64,000 bases of DNA from Paramecium octaurelia (GCA_905182995.1 CAJJDP010000156.1:124001-188000); one strand, 5' to 3'; numbered from the stretch's first letter, positions 23,349 through 35,914 are shown. Made by a program: numbers and translations. Notes: generated by a model not told the origin, from the letters alone.

Positions 23349-24511
23349 ATGCAAAGTTTATTGCAGCCATCTCAACAAACTCTCCTAGTCCGCTCTCCAA
23401 CTGAGGGATCTCTTAAGAGCTATTCCAGATATGAGAGTAAAGGCAAAAAGAGGATGCTCTATAAGAATAATAAAGGTGAAATTGTTGACCCTCCTGAAAA
23501 ATCCCTTAGATTACAAAATACTCAATATTCATAACAAAGCAAAACCATTAAGTCTCGAACTACCACCCCCACACCATCTGAAACCATCAAAACATAAACT
23601 ACATCAGTCTTTGATTTGCTTCCCATCGATGATCCAATTTGGCTAGAATTGATACCTGCTGAACTCTAATAGGATCAAAACTTTAACCTTGAAAAATTAA
23701 TTAGTGAAAATCAAGAGTACTTTGTTAATTTGCTTGGATTGTACATGCAGGAAAGATAATAAAACCGAATCCAAGAATTGAAACTTTCATTACCAAACAA
23801 AAAGCTTTCTACCTACGATTCAGTTTTCAAAAGACTCTAACCCTTAGATCAATCAAATTTCAATATCAAAATGTATGATTAGATCCCATTAGCCCAGTCA
23901 CTTTAATTATCAACTTAATATGAGGTAAATTTCAATCTTATTTTCCAAAGACATCGTTTCGCACACCCAAACTCCAACAATAAGAAAATTATAAACCTTC
24001 CTATTATAGAGATCCCTCAGAGATGATGACACTCACAAGTTATAAGTAAGATTACTTTAACTGGAAACCAGCTCTAACTGAAAGAGTAGGACCATAAAGA
24101 GGCCAAAGCACAGGAGCATTGCCATTTATTGGTAAGACATCCTATTAAGATAACTTTCGAGCAACTAATTGTGAACCAACTGAATCTGCAAAGAAGAAAT
24201 CTCTGTAAATACTTTTCCAAATTTTATATAGTGGACCTTTTGCATCAAGTAGTTCCATGATCTTCAAGGAAGCCTTATCGAAAATACATTATCCTGGTTA
24301 CACCTTCGAAGATCTACCTTTAAGAAAATAAAATAGTAGCCATATCCAAAGTAATGGATCTTACGATGGACAATTTAAAACAACGTTTAAGAAGTATTAA
24401 TCATTCTCTAATCATAGTTCATTCGCGCATAAAGTACCAGATCCCATAGTTCAAGATAGGTATTGGAAATAAAAGTTGATATAGAAAATATTAGAAAAAA
24501 AATAGATTTGA
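23349..24511 (+). CDS. SAXO-like microtubule/axoneme-associated protein
   Basis: Starts 50 bp after NAP1. One clear intron (23925-23950, 26 nt) and a possible second of 27 nt near 24207-24233 (GTAAAT...TATATAG; length a multiple of three) give 378 or 369 aa. The C-terminal half has spaced short motifs of the form T-S-Y-x-x-D-[YF]-x-W (TSYKQDYFNWKPA, GKTSYQDNFRA, TTFKKYQSFSN) and SMIFKEALSKIHYPGYTFED. This resembles the Mn-type microtubule-binding repeats of SAXO proteins. The N-terminal half is Ser/Thr/Gln-rich and unknown. Assignment rests on motif style, so it is tentative. Confidence 0.5.
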
Positions 24512-24697
24512 TATAAAATGAATATTTTGTATATTTTTGTAAATTATTTTAAACATGTTTTTATATGCAAAGTTAAAATGTTATTGCTTAGACAATTATA
24601 TTATTTTATAAGATCTAATAAATATCAATAAAATCAATGAGTATTGATTGTTTAAGAAAATATGAAAAATATTTTTATTATAAATTGTTATATTTTG

Positions 24698-24898
24698 ATG
24701 AGTGATTAACAATAAATTGGGAGGTGTTCAACTAGTACATAAAAAGACACCACCTCCTTAAACTTAAATGATGAAATCTATAAGAAGAAGGAGGTTTCAT
24801 ATGAATTAGGCTACTATTAAGACAATTTGAATCAATATGACGATGAAATTCCTTAGTTAAATATAATATAACAGTTCGGTCCTGAGACAATGCAATGA
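24698..24898 (+). CDS. small hydrophilic protein, 66 aa
   Basis: A single exon (MSDQQQIGRCSTSTQKDTTS, then Tyr/Asp/Glu-rich to GPETMQ). Composition and TAA/TAG glutamines fit a real short gene in this genome. No family is recognised. Confidence 0.45.
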
Positions 24899-25639
24899 AT
24901 ATCAAATTAAAACATTGTATTACTTTTTTCTCTAAATCGCGAGATATGAAAAATCTACAATTATGGCAACAACAGAATTTGTGAAAATCGAAATACTTTC
25001 AAAATTGAGTAATGGGCTTTCATAAATCTTTCTATATTATTTCTTATAATAATTTATATATATGCAGGGTAGTATTGCAGATTCATTAATTTATCTAGAA
25101 CTTATATTAAGAGAAAAGAAATGTTTTTTGTTATGAAATTGCTAATTTTTTTTAATTTTCAATTTCATTCTAATGATGATAGCTAGTATTGTAAATGTTC
25201 ATTGCAAAGATAGCATTCAGAAGAAGAACTAATCACTTGGAAAATTAGGGAAGTTTGAAAAAGTTGATTCTCTTCTATTTATTTTGCTGCAAAAGATAAG
25301 AGCATATCACTTGCTCATTCTTTATCAAAAAGAATTGATAAAGCCTTTCCATTATCTAAGTTGTTGGAAATCAAAAGAATATTAGATAATATTATCCTTT
25401 TTTTTAATAGATCAATCTACTATGTTAATAGTTAATCATAATTATCTAATTCTGGAACATACTAGTTTAAAACTTATATTTCTAGTTTTCTAAAGTTATT
25501 TCATTAAGTGTTTTTACATATATATTGGATGATTTAAATATTACACAAGGTATAGATTAAATAATTATTAATTTTTAATCACTTTTTATGTAATTTTTAT
25601 TCCAGTTGCTTTGTATTAATGTGATTACACATCTCCAAC
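24899..25639. other. AT-rich region with one decayed coding fragment
   Basis: Mostly featureless. On the minus strand near 25160-25380 a fragment reads NGKALSILFDKE, then an in-frame TGA, then ASDMLLSFAAKQIEENQLFQ and a CYLC pair. This looks like a scrap of a dead gene, but no family can be named. Confidence 0.35.
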
Positions 25640-26422
25640 GAACCGATTAACGGGATTATGATTAATTGATGAAATATTTGATTAAATGAAGCCTTTCACT
25701 TTCCTAATGATATCTTTTGATCTTGATTCATTATGATTATGATAGAGATGAATGATTTATTTTTGTCCATGATATGATTTTAGAATTTTAGTGAAATGAC
25801 GATATGGAAAAAGATTACATGGAACACTTAATATTCGAACTTTAAGGTACTTTGAATGAAGAGATGGAAAATTTGTATAATTGTTGGATCTGTCCGAATT
25901 ATGTTATGAATAATATAGTATGTCATCCTTTTGTGTGTACCTAATTTATCTTTAATGAGATTGAGATTTACTTCTTCAAGCGAAATGAAAGGACTGTCCA
26001 AGATCATGCAAATCAATTTTTGATGCTTTAGAGCATACAACAAAGCAGTGTTAGTTCCCATTTTTTCTCCCCATAAATTGATGTTTGAGTATTTCCCCTA
26101 CGAAAAGTCGACTAACAAAACCACGTTGAGTTGTTCGTCTAATCTTTCTTAGTTAAATTAATAATACCCAAACTTACAAAGTCTCTCTCTGACTCTCTAG
26201 CTGCTTAAAAATCGAAAGTGCATAAATCCATAGTAGATGCTGATATAGCCTGAGTATAGAGTACAGCTTCTATGATTTCAAATTGCAAGGCCTTCAACGT
26301 TCTTGATAAAAATGCAATAAAACCACATAATTATGTGTTTTGTATTTATATGGATATAATGGGTGTCTAGGGAAGCCATATTCTAAATCAGATCGATTAA
26401 ATATAGCTATCTTTGGTTGCAT
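25640..26422 (-). pseudogene. alpha/beta-hydrolase pseudogene
   Basis: Successive segments match the order of a ciliate alpha/beta-hydrolase: GFPRHPLYPYKYKTHNYVVL, then EAVLYTQAISAS..LCTFDF, ERDFVSLG, GYYQFNQERLDEQL, LWGEKMGTNTALLYA, MILDSPFISLEEV, and a C-terminal LKVRILSVPCNLFPYRHFTK with HNESRS. They lie in different frames: at least three frame breaks separate them (near 26300, 26190 and 25880) and none is an intron. The nucleophile elbow GxSxG reads GEKMG, with no serine. The normal GSG loop is also changed (AAR). The gene is therefore dead, both in frame and at its active site. Confidence 0.7.
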
Positions 26423-26728
26423 AATTTATCTACAATAATTATCAAGCATTATATCGGATAAGAAAATTAATTAAGAAAACCTTTATTATGAGAGATGCAA
26501 TCGATAAATAGAGACCTATCATAATCGTGTCAACACATAGAATCTTATTTAATAGCAGAATTCTAATTGAGGAAATATTATCAATTAGTGTTAAAATTAA
26601 TAAGATGCTATGAGATAAGTGAATTATTAAAGTAGAGTGTAGAAATTTGAATAAATTTATAAGATACATTGCAAGTGTTGATCAAAAGTCTAAAATTATT
26701 TAGTAATTACATAAAATATTTAACAATA
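26423..26728. other. AT-rich spacer
   Basis: A hydrophobic low-complexity minus-strand frame exists here but has no coding character. Nothing else is seen. Confidence 0.5.
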
Positions 26729-29700
26729 ATGAAAAGGGAGAAACAAATAAGGGTGCAAACAATGAGTGATGATCATGCATCTCCTGTTAAACTACCCTCA
26801 GTGCATTAGATCAATAAGACAATATAAGGAGAAGATGGAACTGTATGAATATCTGTAAATTTTAGGTTTTCGCAATGAATCAATTAATGAGCAGAGCAAA
26901 CCTTGGGACCAGCAATAAGACTGTTAGAACCTTATCAAAGATTACAAATGAGTAGAGTCAAAGAAAGGATTTGTAATTATTATAGTAATGGATCGATGTA
27001 AGTAATTTCGATAATTATTTAGTCAATGGTGCAACAGATTCAAAAGCAGCATTTCTATAGTATAACAGAGTTCTATGATAAAATGGAGTTGATATATTCT
27101 GGTTCAATTGGATAACTTTGTCAACAGTTGTCTGTGAAATGCAATGACTATTCTTAGTTGATTGATAAGATATGGACTCAATTTACAGGCACTGTTAAAG
27201 AGATTATAGATAAATAGTCCAGAACAAATCGTAAATTGGAAAAAGAGAGTTTGGCTAATACAATAAAGATCCATGAGAGATATTAGAACTCAATGACTGA
27301 GAAAGTACAACGATTGCAAGAAGCAGAAAAATAATTAAAACGTAATACAGAATACGTGGAGAAATTGAATAAGGAGAACAAGTATCTACGAAAAAAGACG
27401 AATACCTTTCAAACACAAATCACTAGTCTCAATAATGATATTGAATTGTTGAAATTGCAATTATAGGATTTGAATAAAGAAAACGAAACACTTAAATTAT
27501 TTTAATAAGTCAGGCATTCTACTGAAAATCTGACAGCAGATTACGAAGAGGAGTTATATAAAGCAAAGAAGGAGATATTTGATGATTTTAAATTAGTGTT
27601 TGAAGAACAGACACGTAAATTTGAAGAAGCATATCATAATAAAATGTTAGAATTAGAAAGAGGAAATGATGACAAAGCTCAAAAAGATGAGAACTTAATG
27701 GAAGAATATGAGGAGATTCTCTTTAAAGATAAATGTGTTGGCAATCATAAGGAATTTACAGATTCACAAGCAGATACTCTGGAGTATATAATAAAATATA
27801 TTAAAATAGTTTAATCTAAACCTAGGATTGCTCAGTTTAAACTATATACTAAAAGAAAAAAATCTTTGAGCAGGGAACTCAGACGTAACCACCTCAACAA
27901 TGTAATTAAGCTTGCGAAGCCAATTATGCAATTATTAAGAGAGAGTGCATCCCTAGAAATAATGATGAATAAACTTATTTAGAAATGTCACGATATCCAA
28001 TCAAAGCTTTCATTGATGACTACTATCAATTGTATATAGAAAAAGTTGAAATTGAAAAGAAGACATTTCCTGATGTATTTGAAAGTGTTCTCGAACAACT
28101 CAAATTTCGATCATCTTAACTGTTCAATATTATGAAGATGAAGGAAGAATTCTTTGCAGATGATTTCTATGAAGCAGACAAATATGTATAGAGCTCTTAT
28201 TCTGTGTTTGTATTTTTAACTCATCACTTTCAAGAAATCATTCGTAAATTGAAGGATGAATTGATTGCTCGAAAAATCTAGATATTTGAAACTCAAATTG
28301 ATTGTAAATAAGCTGTTCGATAAAAAAATCTAATTCAAAAGAGATTAGATATCTTGAGTAACAAATACTAATAGTAAGTCAAGAATTACAATTTTATTGA
28401 AAAGCAATTTAAATCTATCTCCAGATTCATCCCTCAGTATCAATAAGATTAAATACGTCGGAAAGCCTAAAAGCATAAAATTCATTTAGAATTCCAAAAA
28501 GCATATTCTCCTACTCCAAACCCCCTGATTACAAGCACTAATAATTTGAATCCTCCAGCATAACAAGTATTTATCAATAGTTCGACTTCTCTCTTGCCTC
28601 CTTAACACTAAAGTACAAGTCCAAACTTATTGCTATCTGCAAATCCTAAGCATTCATTTGGGTTCTTTCCACCAATGACTCCTTTAGAACCTTAATAAGA
28701 TAATAGTCTTCCATAACGTAATTCTTTGGTTGAATTAAGTTACGATTCACCAGAACCCCCTGAAATGCTCTCTCCTCAAAAACCCCTAATAACATTAAAT
28801 TGTATCAATTTTATTCTATCCAAGTCTTTCCTGATAATAAATTCGAAGAGTCATCAAGTTCTTCAGAGGAAGAAGTGGATTTATCTGAATGTTTAAATCC
28901 TGTAAAGAATCTACTCTCAATCGAAAAGAAATTATTTGTGTATAGATGTCCAAGCAAAAACACCTAGATTGCAACTCAAACTCTGTTACAGGAAATTCAA
29001 TAATTTAGAAGAGATAAAATAGAAAATATTGTTACTTAAGGTACATTGATAAAAACACTATCAAATTTTGTGTCTTGGTGTTTAAAGTTTAATAAATTCA
29101 ATTACCCTATGCATGTCTAATTATATGAGTATTTTTCAAATGAGAACCAGTCATAACCATAAAATGTTTGGCTAGGTAAAGTGGCAAGAGTAATTAAGTC
29201 AATAATCTACTTTAAAAGAAAGAATGATTCAGCCAGACTATTTCATGCAATGTTAGTCGGGGATGTAATTAATTTTATCTATACAATCATTAGTTAAGTT
29301 TCCTGATTTACTTATAAATCTTGAGCAATATTTCAAGCATTAATTTCTAAGACACTGGTATTTCAGTTCTACAATCTTAATTGGCTGATCAAATTAAGAG
29401 TATACAGAAACTGCCTCAATATATTGATTATGATTAAGAGATCTCCCATCATCTAGGACCTATGTAAGATATGAAAATTCAGGAATTGCTACTAAAATAT
29501 TCTATTATTTTGCAAATTTTTTCAGAAGATGGGGAAAGATTAACTTAGACTTAATTCAGGTTGCTCATGCTTGAACTTGATAGTAAGAAGGAAGAGCAAT
29601 TCTACATTAATATTTTTAATTCTGAATGTGATATTGAACAATCTTCAATACAATACATATCCTTTTAAAGATTTGCTGTTATTTGTGATGAACTTCAATT

Positions 29701-29980
29701 GCTATAGGGATTAGATGAATACTTAGCTAAAAATGATGCCTAATATTTTAAAGATTCTGACCTATGGAAATTGAGGGAAATTGAATTAAAACTAATGATG
29801 ATCAGAAGTCACAATTATGATGCATCCGAAAGAGATCTCTTTTATAAAATGCACAAATTGCATCAACCTCCTTAACGTATAATATTAGGGAGGTTCTTGG
29901 AAAGAAGAGCTAAAGAGTTATTACTCTAGAAATATACATTAGAATGTTTGGCACCTTTTATGTTACTTTTTGAATCATGA
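26729..29980 (+). CDS. large coiled-coil/helical protein, 1,041 aa
   Basis: Six exons with introns 26843-26865 (23), 26998-27022 (25), 27784-27809 (26), 28802-28824 (23) and 29265-29293 (29) give exactly 1,042 codons. Residues about 100-330 are coiled coil (Glu/Lys/Gln/Asn heptads). A helical region with YPIKAFIDDYYQLYIEKVE and FEKQFKSISRF-like segments follows. Then comes a Pro/Ser/Asn-rich linker (SPTPNPLITSTNNLNPP). The C-terminal third is helical (LLKYSIILQIFSEDGERL, LLLQKYTLECLAPFMLLF). No family is recognised. The linker-plus-helical-bundle layout suggests a scaffold. It converges on the next gene with 26 bp between stops. Confidence 0.75.
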
Positions 29981-30006
29981 TTATAATGAAAATTAATTAG
30001 TTAAAA

Positions 30007-33000
30007 TCACACTAAATATTTAGGTTAATGTTAAGTTATTTTTATTGGAATAAAGGCATTTACATCTTTATATAAATTGTTATGGAAAAATTTATAAACT
30101 GCCTTTTATAGTTTCAATTTCTTAAATGTAATAATCTTTGTATCATTATCTCTTCTCAATTTATCTACATCATCGGAAGATATGAATTTTTCAGCCTTCT
30201 AATCTTAAGGCTTCCCATTTTTTTGTAATATCTATGTATGTATTAATTCCTTACTTTCAAAAATGTTGCTTTTCCTATTTCTTAATCCTGATTTCATTTA
30301 ATTTAATTGCACATTCCTATACTTCTAAATTTACTTCATTGTATTTTGTTAAATGACCTATAAATCATCAAATTTTGGATTATTGTATGTATTGGCAATT
30401 CCTAAAGCATTTAGTTGTCTAATCAGTTCTACAAGATGTGAATCTATTTAATCACAAACATCTCCTTTTGTTTGAGTGATAGTCTATACCCTGGAGTGAT
30501 CATTCTATTCGATGGCATTTATTCCAACATCAGTCTAGTCTAAGTTCCACGTAGCTTATCCTATTATTATAAATTATTATTAATTGATTATTGATGTCTC
30601 AAGTTCTTATTATTCTGATCTTACGTTTTCAAAGGTAACCTTAACTTTGTATTCAGTATTAGGATTCAAATTAATATTCCCATTAGTAGTCATGTTCTTT
30701 TGATTTACTTAACTCAAATCTTTGATTGTCATAAACTATTTAGAAATAGGTTGCTTTTATTATTATTATTTAATGGGTTCAATCTTGTTCTTCTGCTTAT
30801 ATATATTTAATTTCTCGCTTAATTCCTTTATTATTTATTTGTATTCATTCATCACTATCCGATTTCTTACAATGTCTGAATAGTTGTTACACTCTTTCTT
30901 CATTCTAATCTTAATTGAATTGACATAATTTTAAAACTGACTGCATTCTTTTCATTTCATTCTAAACTCCCTATAAATTATCCATCTGCTTTTTCAATTC
31001 ATCTCCCTGTGTCATTGTTAAATCATTCAATCTATAAGTTTCATTCATGGCCTCTTGAGGATATAGATTTTATTTAATTTTTTATAATTCCTTTAATCTG
31101 TTCTTCAACTATTAGCTATATAACACTTTCTTTTTGCTCTCGGGCAAAATTTTTCTTCCAGTTGAAGGTGAAGGTGTTCTGTCAATGCTTTTTCCTAAAG
31201 CTTGATTAAATCTTTTAACTGGTTCATCTTTGTTTATGTTTGGACTATAATAGCGGTGTCTGATTTCTGGTAATTTTTATATGGACTTGTCCTTGGAACT
31301 CTTGGCATTGATAACCAATCTGATTGCCTTTGGATTAATATATATTTCTTCCTGAATTGACATATATTAAGTAGAGTCTTTCCCGTAGAATTGCATAAGT
31401 TTGGAGAAATTATTCTTTTATTTTAAGGCCAGCCATGGAAATTGAACCCATAACCATCTCTTATATTAATAGGGATTTGGCCCTTTAGAAATGGATATCA
31501 ATTTCTCTCTTAAAAAGTCTTATTTGGTTTGTATTTATTCTTATAAAATGTTAGGATCAAATTAATAATAATTAATAAAGCTATCTCGATTATTCTTAAT
31601 GCCTAAATTTAGATTCTCTAATTAGTACTTATTAATGTTGGGAAATAATCATCAATGGGTTTTTACTTTGGTTTCTATTTAGACAACATCTTTAATGAAC
31701 TTAAATCTCCATCTAATCCTACTTCTTTAAATTCTATTGATTAACCTCTCAATAATGGATTTTTATAAGAAGGTGTGCGGTCTCTATTTAATAACCAATT
31801 TGAAAAGTACTTCTCGAAATTGGAGAATTCTCTCAGAAAGATGCAAATTTTATACATAATGAAGAAGAGTCCTTCAGTTGAAGGTTAATAGATGGCCTAG
31901 AAATTCTCTAATGCTTTATTATATTCCATAACCAAATCATATCCATTTTGTTCAAGCATATCCCATTATTAACATAATTCAAAATTATTATAAGGATTCT
32001 AGAGAATTAGGAAATGCTCGATATTAATAATTATTTCTTTGAGTTTAAAGAACTTTTTATTTTTAGCCTATTATTAAATGAGTTCTTCCAATTTTCTAGT
32101 GGAGTTGGGTGAATGTTCAATAATTTATAAGAATTACTCATTCAGGTTTTTATTAAATTAGATTTATTAGATTGCTTATCTCATAGTATGTATAGAGATC
32201 GAGTAGACTTGATTCTTCTCTAGGAAACAAATCTATTAAATAATAATGAATCGTTAAAATTACTTTGAAGAAATCATAAACTTTTATCAATTGTTCTTGA
32301 GTGCATGAACAACTGGCCATCATTTCATCTATTGAGATACCTTTATTAACATATGAAAGAACACAAAAGATGGAAGAAGCTATTGGATCATTAGTACAAA
32401 ACTAATTCCCAAGAATAGCAAAAAAATCGATTTCAGTTTGAAATTCTATTTATTATTTAATAAGTTATTAGAATACTTTCTGCTTCTGATAACACTTCCA
32501 AAATTAACTATAAGTATTCTTCCAGAGTTACTGAGAAGAGGTAAATGATTTTGAGAAATTTAATTGCACGCAATTATTCTGGAACATGCATGATTGCAGT
32601 ACGAATAGGTGAATTATTCTTGATTAGATACCAGATTTCAATACTTTCATTCTCACTAGAATAATCTATTGAGCATTTGCATAGGAATGATGGGATTCCC
32701 AATAGACAAATAATATTCATAAGCTTTGTTCACTAATCTGGCTGACGAGATAAGTTTTATATTTTCTGGTAGTATTTTTGGTAACCAAGATGATGCTCGA
32801 ACTTCTCCACCACAGTAAAACCTATCTATGCCTTGAATAACATAATGACACTCAATCTACTATATAATATACTCGTTTGTTTGCTACATTACAATCACTG
32901 TACAACTAATCATCAAGTTCTCTTGAACACAAATCCAACCAATATTCAAAATACTATTTTAATTTTTCACTCTCTAATTCAACTTTTATGTGATATTAAA

Positions 33001-33411
33001 AACAGCCTATTTATACAATAGAAATACTCTTAATTTAGTTAAAATGTATAGTTGATGTTATTCACAGATCAATTAAAAGAAATGGCATAATAATGATTCT
33101 AGTTCTCGTGCTCCACAAAATATGGAATAATTAGTCTCTCTTTATTCTTAAATTATAATTACATTCCTTTATTAATGTTCTTGAATCCAATATGCAATCA
33201 TTTTCTATATATCATCACCCTCTTTTTCGTAAATCAATAAGTTTAACTTCTACTTTGATTTTATAAAACTACTCTTCAATTCGGAAATGAAACTGTTCAA
33301 GTCCTTCTGGACGCATCATTGTTAAACATTTCTCAAGAATTACTTCGGATTTACTGCAAGTTATATATAATAATACCAATTGGCATTCTCAAGTTCAAAT
33401 TGGTTTTCCAT
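30007..33411 (-). CDS. large helical protein, about 1,060 aa, interrupted by two candidate IESs
   Basis: Introns include 33354-33376 (23 nt) and four more of 31, 31, 26 and 28 nt further along. With these and the two TA-bounded insertions (33212-33239 and 32659-32704) removed, the length is exactly 1,064 codons. N-terminal part: helical (MMRPEGLEQFHFRIEEQFYK, AYWIQEHQQRN). Middle: helical repeats (SWLPKILPENIKLISSARLV, PIRTAIMHVPEQLRAIKFL). C-terminal part: Pro/Ser/Lys linker (DRTPSPSTGRKILPESKKK), coiled coil, then NLNPNTEYKVKVTFENVR and QIDSHLVELIRQLNALG. No family is recognised. The stretch 32890-33100 is AT-rich and may hide another intron (for example 21 nt near 33010). If the insertions are ignored the gene splits into pieces starting at 32720. 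Confidence 0.6.
32659..32704. mobile_element. candidate retained IES, 46 bp
   Basis: The segment starts and is followed by TA. Without it the minus-strand protein reads smoothly from NKAYEYYLS into SENESIEIWYLIKNN; with it the frame hits TGA. Read along the gene, one end is TATTGGGA and the other, inverted, TAGAATAA; each matches six of eight positions of the Paramecium IES end consensus TAYAGYNR. The 46-bp length falls in the second peak of known IES sizes. No GT...AG pair of normal intron size explains the break. Confidence 0.55.
33212..33239. mobile_element. candidate retained IES, 28 bp
   Basis: TA-bounded 28-bp segment. Removal joins KIKVEVKLI to QKMIAYWIQEH in one frame and removes a TGA. 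The inverted ends (TATTGATT and TATCATCA) match five and six of the eight consensus positions. 28 bp is within the main 26-28 bp IES size class. AT-rich DNA gives many TA pairs, so the exact bounds could shift. Confidence 0.4.
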
Positions 33412-33506
33412 TTAATATTAATTATTATATAAAAGTTGGAGAAAAAAAGAATATTTTGACTATCCAAATTTTAGAATAGATATATTATAAGCTGTTTTAG
33501 CTTTGA

Positions 33507-35314
33507 TCATAAATTTTTGCTTAAACTCTATTTAACCTATTAAATGGCAGGTTCTCTACAATCTTCTTATTGATGCAATGAATCCTCATCATTACCTGGT
33601 TGCTGTTATTGTTGTTTATATTTTTGAAGGAAATTCAAAGATTCTTGTCTCTTATGTTTAGACAATCCCTCTTTTATTTTTTGTTGTTATTTTGACCCTT
33701 CTACAGGGGAATCTATATGAAAATAAATTGAACATGTTTACCATCAATACTTTCTATTCTTCCAGTAATAACTGGAGTATGCATAATCATCTGTTCTTGC
33801 AATTAAACACTTTCCTTCATTTACTCCTTCATAGCCTAAGTTTGAGTTGCTCTAATATTTGGTGATCGTATTGGCGAATTGGTTAGTTGATTAATACGCA
33901 TCATATCAAACTTGTTATTAAGATCATTAATCTTTTGCAGTCTCTAATCCAGTTGACAACTATCATCGATATCAATGTTTTCATCTTCAAATTAGGCTAT
34001 GTTTGGAATATGATAAGGGTTGAAGTAATTATGCTTTAATGCTTCTTCTGCTGTGATTCTTAATTTTGGATCTGTTTCTAGCATTCTTTTTAAAAGATTC
34101 AAAGCGGCCTTTGGAATTATGTCAAATGCTGATGATTTCCATTGTATTTTAGCTTCCTTATTTTGATTCACAATAGTTGTATAACTACGTCCAGTGAATG
34201 CTGGTTTCCCAGTCAATAATAAATGAAATACTAATCCCAAGGAATATATGTCACAAACTTTATCATATTTAGTTGTTAGGTCTTTAATGTTGATAACTTC
34301 AGGAGCCACAAATCTATTTTTAATAAATTTGACTATACCCAGGAGTGCCACATCTGCAATACAAATACACTTCCTCATGAACATAGGTAGCCAATCCAAA
34401 ATCTGCTAGACATACAGACTCTATTTAGTTTGGCTTTTTGAATAAGATATTTTCTAATTTGATATCTCTATGCATGATATCTTTGGAATGAATATGTTTG
34501 AGACCTTTTATATAAATATTCAAAAGTACCTTCAAGTAATCCTTTAATAATAGTTAAGATCTCTTTATTTGAAAAAATGACTTTTTTCTTCAACTACTCA
34601 TATAATTGACCACCTTCCAATAATTCCAAACAAACATATAATGAATTCGTTGTTTCATGGACCTCATGCAATTTGATTATGTTTGGATGATCCAATTATC
34701 GCATCAACTTGATTTCATTCATCAATCCTTCTTTTCCATTCTCTTCTGCATAGGCCACACCTTTCGAAAATGCCTTAATAGCCATCTATTGCCCATCCTC
34801 AACTCTCTCAGCCAAATAAACTGATGCAAAGTTTCCCTTTCCAATCTTCTTAAAAACCTTGAACAAATGATGGAACCCGTACTAGTTGATCCTCTTCCCC
34901 AAGAACCATCTCCATTGTGTGAGGATCATGGATGGAGCAACCAACTCATATCTGTGGTCCTCATCTCGAAATAGCCACAATGCAGTAGCCTCTCCAAGTT
35001 TCTCTATATTTTCGCTCTTCACCTAATCGACTCGAGCACTTCCTGACAGCTTTATCACCTAACATCCTGGTTTCATCTTAGGGGCTGTTCGTATCATCTC
35101 AAATTTTAGATCAAAGTCCATCATTGTGTACTTCTTGGGCTTTTTGAATTGGGGGTCCTTATGTTTAAACTAGTATTGAAACCTCGTATATTATTATCAT
35201 TGTTTCACTTCCACCTAAATATCTAAACTTGCCCTTTTTCTAAAATTCTGACTTTATCAAAAGCTCTCCAATCTTCACTTCCTCTTTATATGGGCTCCAA
35301 AACTTTGTTTTCAT
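33507..35314 (-). CDS. CAMK-like Ser/Thr kinase with N-terminal PH-like domain, 567 aa
   Basis: Five exons with introns of 25, 25, 25 and 29 nt give 568 codons. Residues about 1-150 form a beta-rich module (LLIKSEFQKKGKFRYLG, ALWLFRDEDHRYELVAPSMI) resembling a PH domain placed before the kinase, as seen in many Paramecium kinases. Kinase marks: GKGNFASVYLAE, MAIKAF, LYVCLELLEGGQLYEQ, HRDIKLENILF, ADFGLATYV, CRCGTPGFVAPEV and CDIYSLGLVFHLLLTGKPAF. A Gln-rich tail with a predicted coil follows. All catalytic residues are present. Calmodulin-like EF hands are absent, so CDPK is excluded. Confidence 0.87.
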
Positions 35315-35333
35315 TAAATGATAGATTATTTTA

Positions 35334-35616
35334 TCAATTATTTTCTTTAGTAATCATCATAATCTTACTATCTTGAATGCCCTCAATCATTAAAATTACT
35401 AAGATATACTATTTATGTCTTAACTTATAGAATTCTTCAGTTTCTCTAGTGTCCAGATAGAATTTCAGTATAATCTGATATATTCATTGTACCTATTCAA
35501 TAGTCAAGGAGAAAAATTCATTTATTGCAACCAATTCTGAAATGAAAATCAATTATCTTAACTCTCAATAATCAAATATTCTAGATATATGAAGAAAACT
35601 ATAAATATGTACTCAT
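35334..35616 (-). CDS. small helical protein, 68 aa, with three introns
   Basis: Four mini-exons with introns of 32, 26 and 18 nt give exactly 69 codons. The first exon is only four bases (ATG plus one). The product (MKYLIIEKLVAINEFFSLT, ETEEFYKLRHKQYILVILMI, DSKIMMITKENN) is a compact helical protein. No family is recognised. Support: three mutually consistent introns and a stop 19 bp before the kinase start. The 18-nt intron is near the shortest known in eukaryotes. Confidence 0.5.
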
Positions 35617-35655
35617 TTTAAATTATAGTTAATAATATATATTTTATAAATTCAA

Positions 35656-35914
35656 ATGAACGATAGAACCTAATAAATGGCAGAGGATCCCTCTACAAAA
35701 GAGTTAAACAACTTTGTGTAAACACTCCTCAAACAAATGCAAGATCGATTCGATGAGATGTAAGGCACTATCGTTTCTAGAATTGACGATATGGGTAATC
35801 AATAATATAATGTTATTAGGAAAGCGCATTGAAGATATTGAAAAGAGTGTAACAGAACTTATGAATGACCTCGGATTCTCTGATGATGAAAATGAAAAAG
35901 GCAAATAATTATGA
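35656..35914 (+). CDS. heat shock factor binding protein 1 (HSBP1)
   Basis: Two exons (intron 35795-35819, 25 nt) give 77 aa. The core ELNNFVQTLLKQMQDRFDEM followed by IVSRIDDMGKRIEDIEKSV matches HSBP1, a short trimeric coiled coil (76 aa in human) that binds heat shock factor 1 and the WASH complex. The tail is acidic. A second ATG at 35677 (MAEDPSTK) could be the true start. Confidence 0.92.

Noticed and set aside
26442-26669. Leu/Ile-rich minus-strand frame
   Set aside because: Low-complexity product of AT-rich DNA without intron, partner or protein-like pattern.
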